DNA of 64,000 nt from Leptospira interrogans (GCF_900156205.1 NZ_FTNA01000001.1:1-64000), one strand, 5' to 3'; positions 36,969 to 47,123 are shown, counted from the first letter of the stretch. Made by a program: numbers and translations. The notes: a model not told the origin generated them from the letters alone.

Positions 36969-37988
36969 ATGAATTCGGAAAAAATTCAATCTATCGAAAT
37001 ATTAAATTCCCTCAAAGATGGAATCGACGAGCCGGATATTCAAGCTTGTAAGGTCTCAAAGGACAGAAACTTTTTTATCGTTTTACACGGTGGGACACTT
37101 TAGTACCAAAGCGGTGTCTGTTTGGAGAATTGCTTTTGATCAGGTGCAAAAAGTTTCAACCATCCTTATTACGGAAAAAAATATCCGAAACCCACGTATT
37201 CATGTTTCTGAAAATTATAATATTCTAATTTATTATGAATCAGGTTATTTAAAATTTAAACTGTCTACAGAAGGGATTTTATCTCTCGAGAGCTCTTATC
37301 AAGGTGGAAAAGGGTGGCCTTGGCAGTTCTTAAGGAAAATGTTATATTTTATTATTCAAACTATTATGATAATACGGAATATAAGAGCAAAAAACAATTT
37401 CGCTTGCATGACGTTTCATCACACGAAGAAGATAAGTCTTTAGTTAACGATGGATTTAATAGCGCTTGGGTCGTGGATGCAGCGATTCATAACGATTCCG
37501 TAATTTTTACCGGAGACGAAGAACTATTCGTTTTTAACGTTTCGAATTTTAAGTCTCCTAAAGGTATATTCAAACAGAAGATTAAAAATTCAAAATGGAA
37601 ATTTGTTTCTCATACTCCCTGGATTGTCTGTGAAACTGAATATCATGTATCTTCAGCTTTTCATTTGTTAAACGAAGTAGGAAAAAAATTCGAAATATCT
37701 AATTCTGTATTAAGGAATCGTTTTGTCAGAGCGTTTGACGTGGACGAGTCCAATCGAATTTGGGCGATCGTATCTAACGAAAGTTTTGAACAAAGTTTAG
37801 TGTCTGTATTTACGGAAAACGGAGAGTTAAAATCTGGTTCGGTTCTTTTATTGCCGGATACAGAAGGGCATCCTAATTTTTCGAATCAAACTGTACATCA
37901 CGTTTTAGAAATGGTTGTTCAAAAAGATGTTATACTCATTATTTTTCGTTCGGGTATAATTGCCAAAATCACCTTGTCTAACAATTAA
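36969..37988 (+). pseudogene. Frameshifted gene for a hypothetical protein
   Basis: Three adjacent frames read as one protein of about 340 residues. Frame A starts at ATG 36969, with AAGGA upstream, and runs to about 37091. The sequence continues in the +1 frame (GHFSTKAVSVWRIAFDQV) to about 37308, and then in the original frame (VALAVLKENVIFYYS) to the stop at 37986-37988. The first shift is at the GGTGGG near 37089-37094 (one extra base); the second is at GGAAAAGGG near 37306-37314 (one base missing). The product family is unknown; the C-terminal half has repeating strand-like segments suggestive of a propeller. It may be a real decayed gene or contain sequencing errors in short homopolymers. 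Confidence 0.75.
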
Positions 37989-38089
37989 CGATGGTTTTTA
38001 AAAATTATATTAGTAGTTTCTAAACTAAAAATTTATTGATTTATAAAAAATAAATTAATATTTTTCGTATTTGAGGAAACTTCAAAAAA

Positions 38090-38180
38090 CTACTGATCTC
38101 TAGAAAATTGAGTACCGTTAACTTTATTACCAAACGCTGATTTTATGTAAAATATTAGGTACCTTATTATATAGTTATGA
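38090..38180. repeat. Dispersed repeat R4, copy 1
   Basis: It begins CTACTGATCTCTAGAAAATT and continues through GAGTACCGTTAAC and TTATTATATAGTTATGAGTA. It matches 48733-48828 along its length and 46768-46833 over the left two thirds. Confidence 0.78.
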
Positions 38181-38346
38181 GTAAAGATTATTTTTCACTT
38201 CCGATTTTTAATTTTTGCCCAACGATAGATGTGTTTTTGACGATTTATGATCATTTATCCTTATATAAAATAACCTGAGTTCAATGTAAAGAACTCATGA
38301 TTCTAAAAAAAGCTGGAATCTGAACTTTACAGATTGATTCCTTAAA

Positions 38347-38460
38347 TGTGCAAACTACTACAATTTATAAAATAGAAGTTTATAACAATTGAATCTGTCG
38401 TATTCAAGTGCGGGAAGTACCACAAACCTAGGTTTGTCTGTAAAATGATGTAGGAACTAT
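38347..38460. repeat. Composite repeat R6, copy 3 (reverse)
   Basis: In reverse complement it matches the right part of 16198-16450 and 19213-19385, including ATAGAAGTTTATAACAATTG. It carries three degenerate TGTGGGAACTA-type words. Confidence 0.78.
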
Positions 38461-38847
38461 AATTTTAGAAAATTCTTTCTCAGTCGAACTCATGTAAAAA
38501 TAGAATACTATGACCTTGAACATTCTATTTTATAAATCTAAATAACATAAGTTTGATATAATACTCATACCTATAAAATTGAGTACCTAGATGTTTGTTA
38601 CAAAGTGTCGTTTAATTTAAGTTAGGTATAATCCAATGCAAAAGCGATTGAGATGTAGCGGCTCAACGTTTCCCTTTCTGAATACACCTCTCTTTAGAGA
38701 AGCATTTAGGAAGTTTTCTGGGTCGTTCGAAGTAACTCAGCGTTTCGCTTCTGCGGGCGCTCAACAGATTGTGTTCTATAATAAATTGAATTCATGAAAA
38801 GATTTTGTTTTCAAGCGAACCTTCAATTTGTTGATAGAAGCTGAAAA

Positions 38848-38908
38848 CACGGTCCGGTCCGGCAAAGCTGAATTCGACCAGATTTTTTTATGTTGAACTC
38901 ACGCTAAA
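38848..38908. repeat. Dispersed repeat R7, copy 1
   Basis: The blocks CGGTCCGGC, GAATTCGACCAGATTTTTTT and GAACTCACGCTAAATAA recur at 47203-47275, 55541-55588 and 61513-61605. Confidence 0.72.
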
Positions 38909-39264
38909 TAAAGGTTAGTAGAGTCTTCCATGTGATCGAAGATTACTGTTAGGAATCTCTATAAAATTTTAAAAGGATCTTTGTCCAATCAGATTTTTGT
39001 ATAAAGTTTTTATTTTGCGAGTTTTGTAAAAATTTAAAATCAATTTTTATAGGTCCGAAACAAAAAAGAATTTGAAGTTTAAGAATATACGTTAATAACA
39101 ATGAATTTTTATTATAGAGATAAATTTTGAGTTTTACTGGTTTTATAGAATTGAGTAATATAAATTTTTCGTTATGCACAGAATTTTGGACACTTTGTTA
39201 TGCGATGTTAGTAATTAAGATCTATTAAAAAAATGAATCAAATTAGAATCAAAAAGGAGAGTTT

Positions 39265-39915
39265 ATGAAAGGTAAAAAAATCGGAATTTTAGGTTCGGGG
39301 ATTGTTGGTCAAACTCTTGCAAATGGATTTTTAAAATACGGGGCTGAAGTGAAAATTGGCACGAGAGATTTTGGAAAACTTAAAGATTGGCTTGCGAAGG
39401 CAGGAGCAGGGGCTTCGATCGGTTCGTTTTCGGAAGCGGCAAACTTTGGCGAAATTATAGTGTTGTGTTCTAAAGGTAGTGTAGCTTCCGAAGTACTAAC
39501 GTTATCCGGAATAGATTCTCTTAACGGAAAGACGATTATAGATACAACCAATCCTATTTCAGAGATACCTCCTCAAAATGGTGTTCTGAATTTTTTCACA
39601 TCGTATAATGAATCTCTAATGGAGAAATTACAAAAACAAGCTCCTAAGGCTAATTTTGTAAAATGTTTCAGTTCCGTAGGAAGTGGTCTTATGGTAAATC
39701 CTCAGTTGAAAGGTGAAAAACCTAGTATGTTTATCTGTGGAAACGATGATTCTTCTAAAAAACAAATAAAGGAAATTTTAGATACTTTTGGTTGGGATAC
39801 AGAGGACATGGGAAAGGTAGAAGCGGCTAGGGCAATCGAACCACTTTGTATTCTTTGGTGTATTCCTGGATTTTTATCCCAATCTTGGACGCATGCGTTT
39901 AAACTTTTAAAATGA
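39265..39915 (+). CDS. NADPH-dependent F420 reductase-type oxidoreductase
   Basis: The 216-residue protein has a Rossmann loop GILGSGIVGQTLANG (8-22) and the NADP-specificity residues in TRDFGKLKDW. IDTTNPI and the KCFSSVGSGLM segment are typical of the F420-dependent NADP reductase/NADP_coenzyme_F420 family. In organisms without F420 these proteins reduce other substrates; the substrate here is unknown. The ribosome-binding site AAGGAGAG precedes the ATG. It stands alone between repeat regions. Confidence 0.8.
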   Translation: MKGKKIGILGSGIVGQTLANGFLKYGAEVKIGTRDFGKLKDWLAKAGAGASIGSFSEAANFGEIIVLCSKGSVASEVLTLSGIDSLNGKTIIDTTNPISEIPPQNGVLNFFTSYNESLMEKLQKQAPKANFVKCFSSVGSGLMVNPQLKGEKPSMFICGNDDSSKKQIKEILDTFGWDTEDMGKVEAARAIEPLCILWCIPGFLSQSWTHAFKLLK

Positions 39916-40241
39916 CTCGAGAGGATAATTAACATTCGGTAAAAATAAGATCTTGTTTTGTTTGTGAACTTTACGCCGAACTTTTTATTCTAGATTCCTA
40001 TAAAGTTGAGTATCATAAATTTTTTTGCAGCTATTTATTTCCTAAAAAATCGCAGCATAATAATCGCTTTCGCATTGCGATAAATATTTTAGATACTCAG
40101 TTTTATAGGGATGAGTAAGAGTTTGTCCTAAAACCTTAAAAGAAATCAGTTGTAATCGTTTTAATAAGTTCGTTATAAAATTTGAGTAGGTCCTATTGAT
40201 GGCTTATGAGAGTTCTTACAGTCTTTGCAACGGCTCTTAGT
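39916..40241. other. Intergenic region between convergent genes
   Basis: It contains decayed R4-like words (CTATAAAGTTGAGTATCATA near 39999) and ends with the LRR-gene stop. No gene is seen. Confidence 0.5.
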
Positions 40242-41117
40242 CTATTTGCCTAAAAGTTTGTAGGCATTCTGCTTTGCTTCTGCGTAGGCTTTTGAATGTG
40301 CTTCACATTTTTCTTTCGCTTTGGGAGAGGTATTTTTAATCCTTCCTGCTTTTTTACCTAATAAATCGAACCATTCTCCGTTTGGATCAAGGCTCGACTT
40401 GGACTTTTCAAAAGGTGGAAAGACGGAACCTTTTGTTCCGGGTAAGCCTATTTCCAGTAAAGCGTAATCTAATAGTGTAAAAATGTTATCGGGTATGAAA
40501 ATTTTTTTAAGATTTTTTAAACGTGCTAAGGCTTCTAAAGCCGGAGTTTTTGCAAGTGATCTTACAAATCCAAGATCGAAATATTCTAATTTCTTCAGTT
40601 CAGAAAGAAAATCAAAACTTTCAATTGGTTGGGCCCAATCAAGTGTACCGTAAATACTGAGATAACGAAGTCCTTGGGCATGACTGAGTCCGGAAAAGTC
40701 TGTGACTTTTCGTACATTTTCGATGTGTAAAGCCTTGAGATTTTTTAGTTCTCCAATTGGCTCTACACTTTCAAAACCGGAAACGTATTCTAAAACTAAC
40801 TCTTCTACGTTTTGAAGCCTACTAATAAAATCAATCGTCTTAGGGCGAGCATGAGTAATTCTTAATCTTTTGAGTCTCCAAAGAGTGGATATAAAATCGA
40901 GCTGTTCTTTATTTGGTTGATGGAGCGTTAGTTCTTCTAGTTTAGATAAGGATCCAATTTTTTTCCAGTTTAAGTCGTTACCGTAGATGGTGGCAATTGA
41001 AACTGAACTTTGAACTTGAGCCCAATCATCTTGATGGTATTGATGCCTTTCTACGTTAGGCACGATGGTCCAATGTCCGTAAGTTCTGTCTAAGAGATCT
41101 CCAAAATGGTGTTTCAT
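40242..41117 (-). CDS. Leucine-rich-repeat protein
   Basis: The 291-residue product has about six to seven LRR units from about residue 57 to 215, for example LSKLEELTLHQPNKEQLDFI and LKNLKALHIENVRKVTDF, with short irregular spacing as in bacterial (BspA/Internalin-like) LRRs. No signal peptide or membrane helix is seen, so it may be cytosolic. The C-terminal region is Lys/Ala-rich (KAKEKCEAHSKAYAEAKQNA). LRR proteins are numerous in pathogenic leptospires. Binding partner unknown. Confidence 0.8.
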   Translation of the reverse strand: MKHHFGDLLDRTYGHWTIVPNVERHQYHQDDWAQVQSSVSIATIYGNDLNWKKIGSLSKLEELTLHQPNKEQLDFISTLWRLKRLRITHARPKTIDFISRLQNVEELVLEYVSGFESVEPIGELKNLKALHIENVRKVTDFSGLSHAQGLRYLSIYGTLDWAQPIESFDFLSELKKLEYFDLGFVRSLAKTPALEALARLKNLKKIFIPDNIFTLLDYALLEIGLPGTKGSVFPPFEKSKSSLDPNGEWFDLLGKKAGRIKNTSPKAKEKCEAHSKAYAEAKQNAYKLLGK

Positions 41118-41434
41118 TTTTATGTTATTCGAAATTATGAATTTTTTCGGAAGTGATGATGTATCAATTACAGTTAATGTTGGGAACTATTACAAGTTTA
41201 TATTTCACTGTAGAGCGTTGAAATTGTAGGAGCTCCTGTAAAGATTTTCAATTTACTGTAAATTTTGCTAAAATGCGGGAGCTATGTAAGGTGACGGTTT
41301 TTGTAGGAACTCACATATTTTATTAAGAGTGGAAACTAGAATTAGAAACGTGCTCAAAATTAAAATCTATGTTTGATTCAAAAAATTCTCCAAAAAACGC
41401 TCCACTGTGAAATTTGAAAGAACCGTTTCCTAAT
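41118..41434. other. Intergenic region with TAGTTCCCACA-type words
   Basis: Divergent genes flank it. Repeated words near 41181, 41227, 41271 and 41302 (TTGGGAACTATTACAA, TGTAGGAGCTCCTGTA, TGTAGGAACTCACA) are degenerate members of the TGTGGGAACT family. No other feature is visible. Confidence 0.6.
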
Positions 41435-41971
41435 ATGGATATTCTTTTATTGGATGACGATCAAAAAATTCAATCCACTTTGGTAGAGAGTTTTGTTGGA
41501 ACGGACTCTCTTTTGGTTCCAGATGTTTATTGGAATCGTTTGAATTTTCAAGAAAGAAAAGCTCTTACGAAAAAACTTCCTCTTTTACTGAGAAAATATT
41601 CTAAACAGATCGCGTCTATGAAACGTCTTCATAATCGAGCGGGTAAAATCAAATATAATCGTAGTGTAGGTAAAATGAAAAAATTCAGTATTCGAGTCAA
41701 TACCGGAGTTTGGGCGACTTTAGGTGTGTTGGCGGCGGCTCATGGTGTTTCACGATGTTATCTTTTTAATTATATGCTTTGGTTAGAAGACTTTGGAATA
41801 GGGGGTTCTACTGTGGAAACTTTAAACCAAGGAGTTCCTAGCTTGCATTGGACTTACAGTATGACTTGGACTTTAAATCGGAGACAAAATTTAATATCGA
41901 GGGAATTAAAATTCGAACCAAATCCAATGACCGACAAATATCCATATTATTTACAAAAACTAGATTTTTAG
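41435..41971 (+). CDS. DUF1564 family protein
   Basis: The 178-residue protein begins MDILLLDDDQKIQSTLVESF, and its core LHNRAGKIKYNRSVGKMKKF, followed by an RVNTGVW...HGVSR segment, matches my memory of DUF1564, a multicopy family specific to Leptospira. It is basic, lacks signal or membrane segments, and the GVW-to-CYLFNYML part could be a helix-turn-helix or ribbon-helix-helix; function is unknown. An in-frame TTG at 41414 is an alternative start. Members often lie in variable, repeat-rich regions, as here. Confidence 0.75.
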   Translation: MDILLLDDDQKIQSTLVESFVGTDSLLVPDVYWNRLNFQERKALTKKLPLLLRKYSKQIASMKRLHNRAGKIKYNRSVGKMKKFSIRVNTGVWATLGVLAAAHGVSRCYLFNYMLWLEDFGIGGSTVETLNQGVPSLHWTYSMTWTLNRRQNLISRELKFEPNPMTDKYPYYLQKLDF

Positions 41972-42100
41972 TCTTCTAGATTTTATATAAAAGAATTTTT
42001 AGCATTTCTATAACAAAAGAAGAGATGTCGGAACTATTACTTTCCAAGAGAAATTTAGAATACGTTAACATTACGTTCAAAGAAAAATCGAAACAATCAA

Positions 42101-43069
42101 CTAAAGTAGTAGATTCTTTCGAATCTTTTGCAGGGCGATTTCTTCTAAGGTTTCAAAGTTTGAAGAATAGGGAAAGGAAACATCTTCAATAGTTTTCAAG
42201 CCGAAATTGCCGAATTCGTTTTTGATCCATTTTTTCAGTTGAAGAACGGTTTCTTGAGAACGATCGACGATAGGATTTGCGGAACAAATAAAATCCAAAA
42301 GATCTTGAATTCCTTGTTTTGTTTTAGTGGAAGTTTTAAAAACGGGAGGAAGTCGGTTACCGGGCATAACGTCTTTTAAAAATTCTAACGTAGAGATCAA
42401 CATGTGATAACTGGAATTAGCGAGGGTCTTTTCGTCACATTTGTTAAGGATAAAAGAATCCGGAACTTCCATGATCCCACTTTTCATAAATTGAATCTGA
42501 TCTCCACCTAACGGTTGTAAAACGAGAAAAGAAAGATCGGTAAGTTTAGAAACTTCGATCTCGTTTTGGCCGATCCCAACGGTTTCGATAAAAACGAAAC
42601 GAAAAAAACAACGAAGAAGACGGATCACGTGATACGTATAAGGATTGACTCCACCTAGTTCCAACTGGCTGGGTTGCGAACGGAAGTAGATTCGTTTTTC
42701 GCGGGCGGGAAGGGAAAGGCGAGTGCGATCGCCTAACAAGGAACCACCGGAAATATAACTGGAAGGATCGATTGCGACGATCGCCATCGTTTCATTGTTA
42801 TCCGATTTCAAAAATTGAGTCGCTAACTCTCCGAGCAAAGAAGATTTTCCCGCACCCGGAGTTCCGGTAAAACCAACGGTCAAAGAATGACTTCCATTTA
42901 ACCCGAGAGAATCAAGAGCCTCGAAAAGATTTTTTCTAAACTCAAAAGAATCCGGTCTTTCTAAACCAGAGATGAGCTTTGCGAGAGGAAATTTTTCTCC
43001 CACCCGCGCTCCTTCGATAAGTTCTGCGAGATCTTCTTTGCGATATTTCACAACTATGTTTCGAAACAA
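42101..43069 (-). CDS. meaB: MeaB/ArgK-type GTPase, mutase chaperone
   Basis: The 322-residue G3E GTPase has Walker A GTPGAGKSS (69-77), the IDPSS switch motif and FIETVGIGQNE. MeaB protects and reloads adenosylcobalamin-dependent acyl-CoA mutases. Its start follows the mutase stop by seven bases on the same strand, so the pair is cotranscribed. This confirms that the mutase next to it is B12-dependent. Confidence 0.92.
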   Translation of the reverse strand: MFRNIVVKYRKEDLAELIEGARVGEKFPLAKLISGLERPDSFEFRKNLFEALDSLGLNGSHSLTVGFTGTPGAGKSSLLGELATQFLKSDNNETMAIVAIDPSSYISGGSLLGDRTRLSLPAREKRIYFRSQPSQLELGGVNPYTYHVIRLLRCFFRFVFIETVGIGQNEIEVSKLTDLSFLVLQPLGGDQIQFMKSGIMEVPDSFILNKCDEKTLANSSYHMLISTLEFLKDVMPGNRLPPVFKTSTKTKQGIQDLLDFICSANPIVDRSQETVLQLKKWIKNEFGNFGLKTIEDVSFPYSSNFETLEEIALQKIRKNLLL

Positions 43070-43076
43070 AACCGCG

Positions 43077-45089
43077 TTATGCGGCTTTTACAGTTTTGGA
43101 AATGATGTCTATAATCCTTTCCATTACGTCCATAAGATCATAATCCTTGGGAGTAAAGATTGCTTTAACTCCTAGTTTTGTCAGAGTTTCAAAATCACTC
43201 GGAGGAATGATTCCTCCAAAAACCACAGGAATGTCTGCTTTGTAGTGTTTCAGTTCGTTAAAAATTTGTTCTGCCAATTCCAAATGAGAACCAGAAAGAA
43301 TGGAAACACCGATCACGTCCGCGTTTTCTTCCACCGCAGTTTGAACGATTTCTTCCGGGGTTAAACGAATACCAGAATAAATTACGTCAAAGCCTGCGTG
43401 TTTTGCGGAAACTGCAATCATCTCGGCTCCATTGGAGTGACCGTCTAATCCTGGTTTACCGACAACGATTTTCGGTCTGGAACCGTTAGTTTTTAAAAAT
43501 GCCTCTACCTTTCCCCTAACACGTGTTACCTTTTCAGATTCAAGATTGAGTTTTTGACCTTCTACACCGGTAGCAGGTCTATATTCACCGAACACGGACC
43601 TAAGAACGTCTGCCCATTCTCCAGTGGAAATACCGACTTTGGCACATTCAATAGAAGCATACATTAAATTTTTGCCGGCTTTTGCGTCTGTTTCTAATTG
43701 TGCGAGAGCGGCTTTCACTTGATTTGTGTCTCGGTTAGACTTTACTTTCGCAAGAACTTCTAAAGTTTCTTCCGCAGACTTAGAATCTACTTTAAAAACT
43801 CCTCCGTCTTGGTCTGTCATCAATGGAGAAGCAATACCTTCGGTCCATTTGTTCTTACCTACGATAACCATTTCGTTATTGTTAATTTTTGCAAGACGTT
43901 CTGCTTGAGATTTTACAAGTTGGGACTTCATGTAGCCGTTTTCAATCGCTTGAATTGCTCCACCCATATCTAAAATCTTTTGAATTTCCTTGTAGGCTTC
44001 TTCTTTAAGTTCTTTTACTTTGCTCTCTACAACTTTAGAACCTTCAAATAGATCTGGGTATTCTAGAAGATCCGTTTCATAAGCGAGAACCTGTTGTAGT
44101 CTCAAAGACCATTGTTGATCCCAAGGTCTTGGAAGAGAAAGAGCCTCGTTCCAAGCGGGAAGTTGAAGAGCCCTACAACGAGCGTCCCGACTCATAGTGA
44201 CGCCTAACGCTTCGATTAGAATTCTCCATGCGTTATTTTCCGGTTGTTCTTCCGTAAGACCGAGGGAGTTTACCTGAACCCCGTAACGAAAGCGGCGGTA
44301 TTTATCTTGTTTTACGCCGTAACGATCTTTTGTAATTTCGTCCCACATTTCCGTAAAAGCACGCATCTTACACATCTCTTCTACAAATCGAATTCCAGCG
44401 TTTACAAAGAAAGAAATTCTACCCACACATTGTTCAAACTCATCTGGGGTAAAACAGTTTCTTTCCTTGATTGCGTCTAAGATTGCCATTGCAGTCGCAA
44501 GAGCAAATGCAAGTTCCTGAACTGGAGTAGCACCAGCTTCTTGTAAGTGATACGAACAGATGTTAGACGGATTCCATTTCGGAATGTTTTTGAGACAGTA
44601 TTCATACATATCTACTATAATTCGAATGGATTGAGCGGGAGGAAATATATACGTTCCTCTGGCGAGATATTCTTTGATAATGTCGTTTTGAGTGGTACCT
44701 TGAAGAAGCGAAACGTCTACCCCTCTTTCTTGGGCGAGCGCCACGTAAAGGGACAAAAGATACATGGAAGTGCCGTTGATAGTCATCGAAGTATTCATTT
44801 CTTCGATAGGGATCTGATTAAATAGGATTCTAAAATCTTCCAAAGTATTGATCGGAACTCCTACTTTACCGATTTCCGGTTTAGCAATTGGATGATCGGA
44901 ACTATAACCACACTGAGTCGCAAGGTCAAAGGCGATCGAAAGACCGGTCTGACCTTTAGAAAGGTTTTTTCTAAAAAGTTCGTTGGATTCTCTTGCGTTC
45001 GTATGACCCGCGTAGGTTCTGAAAATCCAAGCCGGTTCTTTGGATGGTTTGCCGGATTTGTCATATAGGATATGATTTTTATTTTCCAT
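43077..45089 (-). CDS. meaA: B12-dependent acyl-CoA mutase, ethylmalonyl-CoA mutase-like (MeaA)
   Basis: The 670-residue single-chain mutase has an N-terminal TIM-barrel domain beginning WIFRTYAGHTNARESNELFR, with TGLSIAFDLATQCGYSSDHP and NTSMTINGT. The C-terminal B12-binding domain has the DxHxxG motif LDGHSNGA (Asp about 548, His about 550). The FRTYAGH...TQ.GY.SDH pattern fits ethylmalonyl-CoA mutase (Ecm/MeaA) better than methylmalonyl-CoA mutase, which has RQYAGF and THRGYDSD. It would convert (2R)-ethylmalonyl-CoA to methylsuccinyl-CoA; the specificity call is inference. The downstream meaB gene encodes its chaperone. Confidence 0.87.
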   Translation of the reverse strand: MENKNHILYDKSGKPSKEPAWIFRTYAGHTNARESNELFRKNLSKGQTGLSIAFDLATQCGYSSDHPIAKPEIGKVGVPINTLEDFRILFNQIPIEEMNTSMTINGTSMYLLSLYVALAQERGVDVSLLQGTTQNDIIKEYLARGTYIFPPAQSIRIIVDMYEYCLKNIPKWNPSNICSYHLQEAGATPVQELAFALATAMAILDAIKERNCFTPDEFEQCVGRISFFVNAGIRFVEEMCKMRAFTEMWDEITKDRYGVKQDKYRRFRYGVQVNSLGLTEEQPENNAWRILIEALGVTMSRDARCRALQLPAWNEALSLPRPWDQQWSLRLQQVLAYETDLLEYPDLFEGSKVVESKVKELKEEAYKEIQKILDMGGAIQAIENGYMKSQLVKSQAERLAKINNNEMVIVGKNKWTEGIASPLMTDQDGGVFKVDSKSAEETLEVLAKVKSNRDTNQVKAALAQLETDAKAGKNLMYASIECAKVGISTGEWADVLRSVFGEYRPATGVEGQKLNLESEKVTRVRGKVEAFLKTNGSRPKIVVGKPGLDGHSNGAEMIAVSAKHAGFDVIYSGIRLTPEEIVQTAVEENADVIGVSILSGSHLELAEQIFNELKHYKADIPVVFGGIIPPSDFETLTKLGVKAIFTPKDYDLMDVMERIIDIISKTVKAA

Positions 45090-45117
45090 AAATTCTGTCC
45101 CGATTCGAGGTTCTCAT

Positions 45118-45161
<44 letters not shown>

Positions 45162-45195
45162 CCTTGCTCTGATTTCCGCAAAAACTACGGGCCCT

Positions 45196-46533
45196 ATGGA
45201 TTTAGAAAGAAGTAACAAAGCCAACCCCATCTTCCTTTTCCTATCTGCAATTGGTCTTGCAGTGATTCTCTCCGTACTTTACAACTGGTTTGGGGAACCT
45301 TTAAATCCGGAAGCGATGGAGGTGCTCGCCAATTTACGTTCTTTAACGGAAGAAGGAAAATTTTTTTCCGATCAACCTCCACTTCCTTTTTTAGTTTTAA
45401 ATCTTTGGAAATCAATCACTGGGTTGAACTATACCACGTCTTTCTTTTCACTTTCTGCATTTATTTTTTCACTCGGGATCCATTGTATAGGTTTTACACT
45501 TCAAAAGGAAAAATGGAAACCGAATCATTATCTTCTCTGCTATTTATCTGCAATTACACCTTTGACGTATTCTATACCTTTAGCGTTTTATCCGGAACTT
45601 TTTAGTCTGTTTTTTTTATTGATACTTTTTCTAGCGTTTAGAATGGAAACGTTGGGGGACATATTTCTACTGATCGTTTGTGTACTTGGAAGTTTTTTTT
45701 CTCACTTTACGGTTTTTTTTGTAGGGATTACGATTTTCATAGTCAAGGCTGGAACAGTAGGAATTCGAGAGAGGAAAAAACACCAATCCGTTTTTTTTAA
45801 AAGAAGAAACATTCCTCAACTTGTGTTGCTTGTTTATTTAGGAATTTTTTTAACCATTTTGACCGTTTTGATTCTGGCTGGATTTTATGGAAAAAATTCT
45901 TTTGAGAACTTCTACAAACTTCTTTGGAAATATCTTTTAAATTTTGGACCTTTGTTTTTGATTTTGTATCTAGGGAATTTTCTTTTAAAGTCCGAAAAAG
46001 AACTGAACACAATCGCGGCGAGTACCGTTTTGATTATAGTCCTTCTTGTATCTGCATATTTTTCCGTTAAACCTATCACCGGAATTAATTCGGTAAAATT
46101 AGATACGTTTATAAAAGATTTGGTAAATTTAAAAAATAGAGAAGTAATCCGAAATGACGAAAAAATTTACGCAGACTTAGCAGTTTCGTCTTACGTGTAT
46201 TTTCATTCCAAACAAAAACTTATGTTTGTCAGGCCGACGGAATGGAGAAATAGGGACTATTTGTTTTTAGAAGAGATCTGGCTTGCAGATAAAAGAGAAA
46301 TGGTCAAACGTTATACCATGAAAAATTCTCTTTTTATTTTTTTATCTGGAGAACAAATTTTAATTAAAGCATTTCTAATGAAGGTTATTTCAGAACAAAA
46401 GGAAAATACTCAGGTAAAAATCAGGGTGGAAAAAGCGAAATCTAGTCTTCTGTCAAAGACGGGGGAACAAAATCTGAATCATTTTTTAATTGGAATTTTT
46501 TCTTCTACTTTAAGTCCGGAACAGGTTCTTTGA
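45196..46533 (+). CDS. Polytopic membrane protein, glycosyltransferase-like
   Basis: The 445-residue protein has about nine membrane helices and a hydrophilic C-terminal third. The pattern of an early extracytoplasmic loop with Glu-Asn/Asp residues and Pro-rich QPPLPFL resembles the GT-C (PMT/ArnT-type) fold, but the DD or DE catalytic pair is not obvious. I call it glycosyltransferase-like with caution. It diverges from the mutase gene; there is no operon partner. Confidence 0.6.
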   Translation: MDLERSNKANPIFLFLSAIGLAVILSVLYNWFGEPLNPEAMEVLANLRSLTEEGKFFSDQPPLPFLVLNLWKSITGLNYTTSFFSLSAFIFSLGIHCIGFTLQKEKWKPNHYLLCYLSAITPLTYSIPLAFYPELFSLFFLLILFLAFRMETLGDIFLLIVCVLGSFFSHFTVFFVGITIFIVKAGTVGIRERKKHQSVFFKRRNIPQLVLLVYLGIFLTILTVLILAGFYGKNSFENFYKLLWKYLLNFGPLFLILYLGNFLLKSEKELNTIAASTVLIIVLLVSAYFSVKPITGINSVKLDTFIKDLVNLKNREVIRNDEKIYADLAVSSYVYFHSKQKLMFVRPTEWRNRDYLFLEEIWLADKREMVKRYTMKNSLFIFLSGEQILIKAFLMKVISEQKENTQVKIRVEKAKSSLLSKTGEQNLNHFLIGIFSSTLSPEQVL

Positions 46534-46767
46534 AAACAATTTAGATTTGGAATAACAAATTAAAATTTAAGTTTCTAAGATTTAGAACAAGACGTTTTTA
46601 TTATATTCGGTTTTTGAAATTTTCTTTTTTAAAGAAAGACTGGCTCGTAAATGTTACTGGAACACATAAAAATGGAATAACAGATCAATTTTGTAAAGAT
46701 GTGGAATTTATTATAACTCTTGTTTAATCTGGAATTGTTGGCTTTTTTAAATGAGATTCTACATCCT

Positions 46768-46833
46768 ACTGATCTCTACAAAATTGAGTACCGTAATTTT
46801 TATTGTAAAACACTGTTTTAGTATAAAGGAATA
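46768..46833. repeat. Dispersed repeat R4, copy 2
   Basis: It begins CTACTGATCTCTACAAAATT then GAGTACCGTAAT, like 38090 and 48733. The right third has diverged. Confidence 0.7.
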
Positions 46834-46964
46834 GGTATTCTATCGATCTGAATAGTTTTTAGAGAAATCTAATCGTATTATTTTCATGTTCGAGTAGTAA
46901 TGAACGTAAATTTGGTATAATGCAAAAAGGATCGATATGAGGGAGCTAAAACAGAACGCTCTGT

Positions 46965-47123
46965 ATCATCACCTTACCCACAAGTTAATAGGATTTTAGA
47001 ATGAGAAGGATTAAACGCACATTTTTCAAGTGTTCCAACAAGAATGAGTCTTTTTACTTGCAAAAAGTATGTTTTTCTGATAGAGAAAAATTTACCACCT
47101 CCGTCCCAAAAATAGGGAAACTC
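46965..47123. repeat. Dispersed repeat R3, copy 3 (reverse)
   Basis: In reverse complement this matches 18445-18622 and 1-215. Shared blocks here read AATAGGATTTTAGAATGAG and TTTACTTGCAAAAAGTATG. Confidence 0.82.

Larger units (their letters stand above)
37989..39264. other. 1.3-kb gene-free, repeat-rich region
   Basis: It contains an R4 copy (38090-38180), a reversed R6 composite (38347-38460), a short R4-like word at 38560-38582, and an R7 copy (38848-38908) next to the TTCGAAGTAACTCAGCG word that resembles 250-280. A minus-strand frame at 38949-39179 has no protein-like features. The last 80 bases before the reductase hold its AAAAAGGAGAG ribosome-binding site. Confidence 0.7.
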
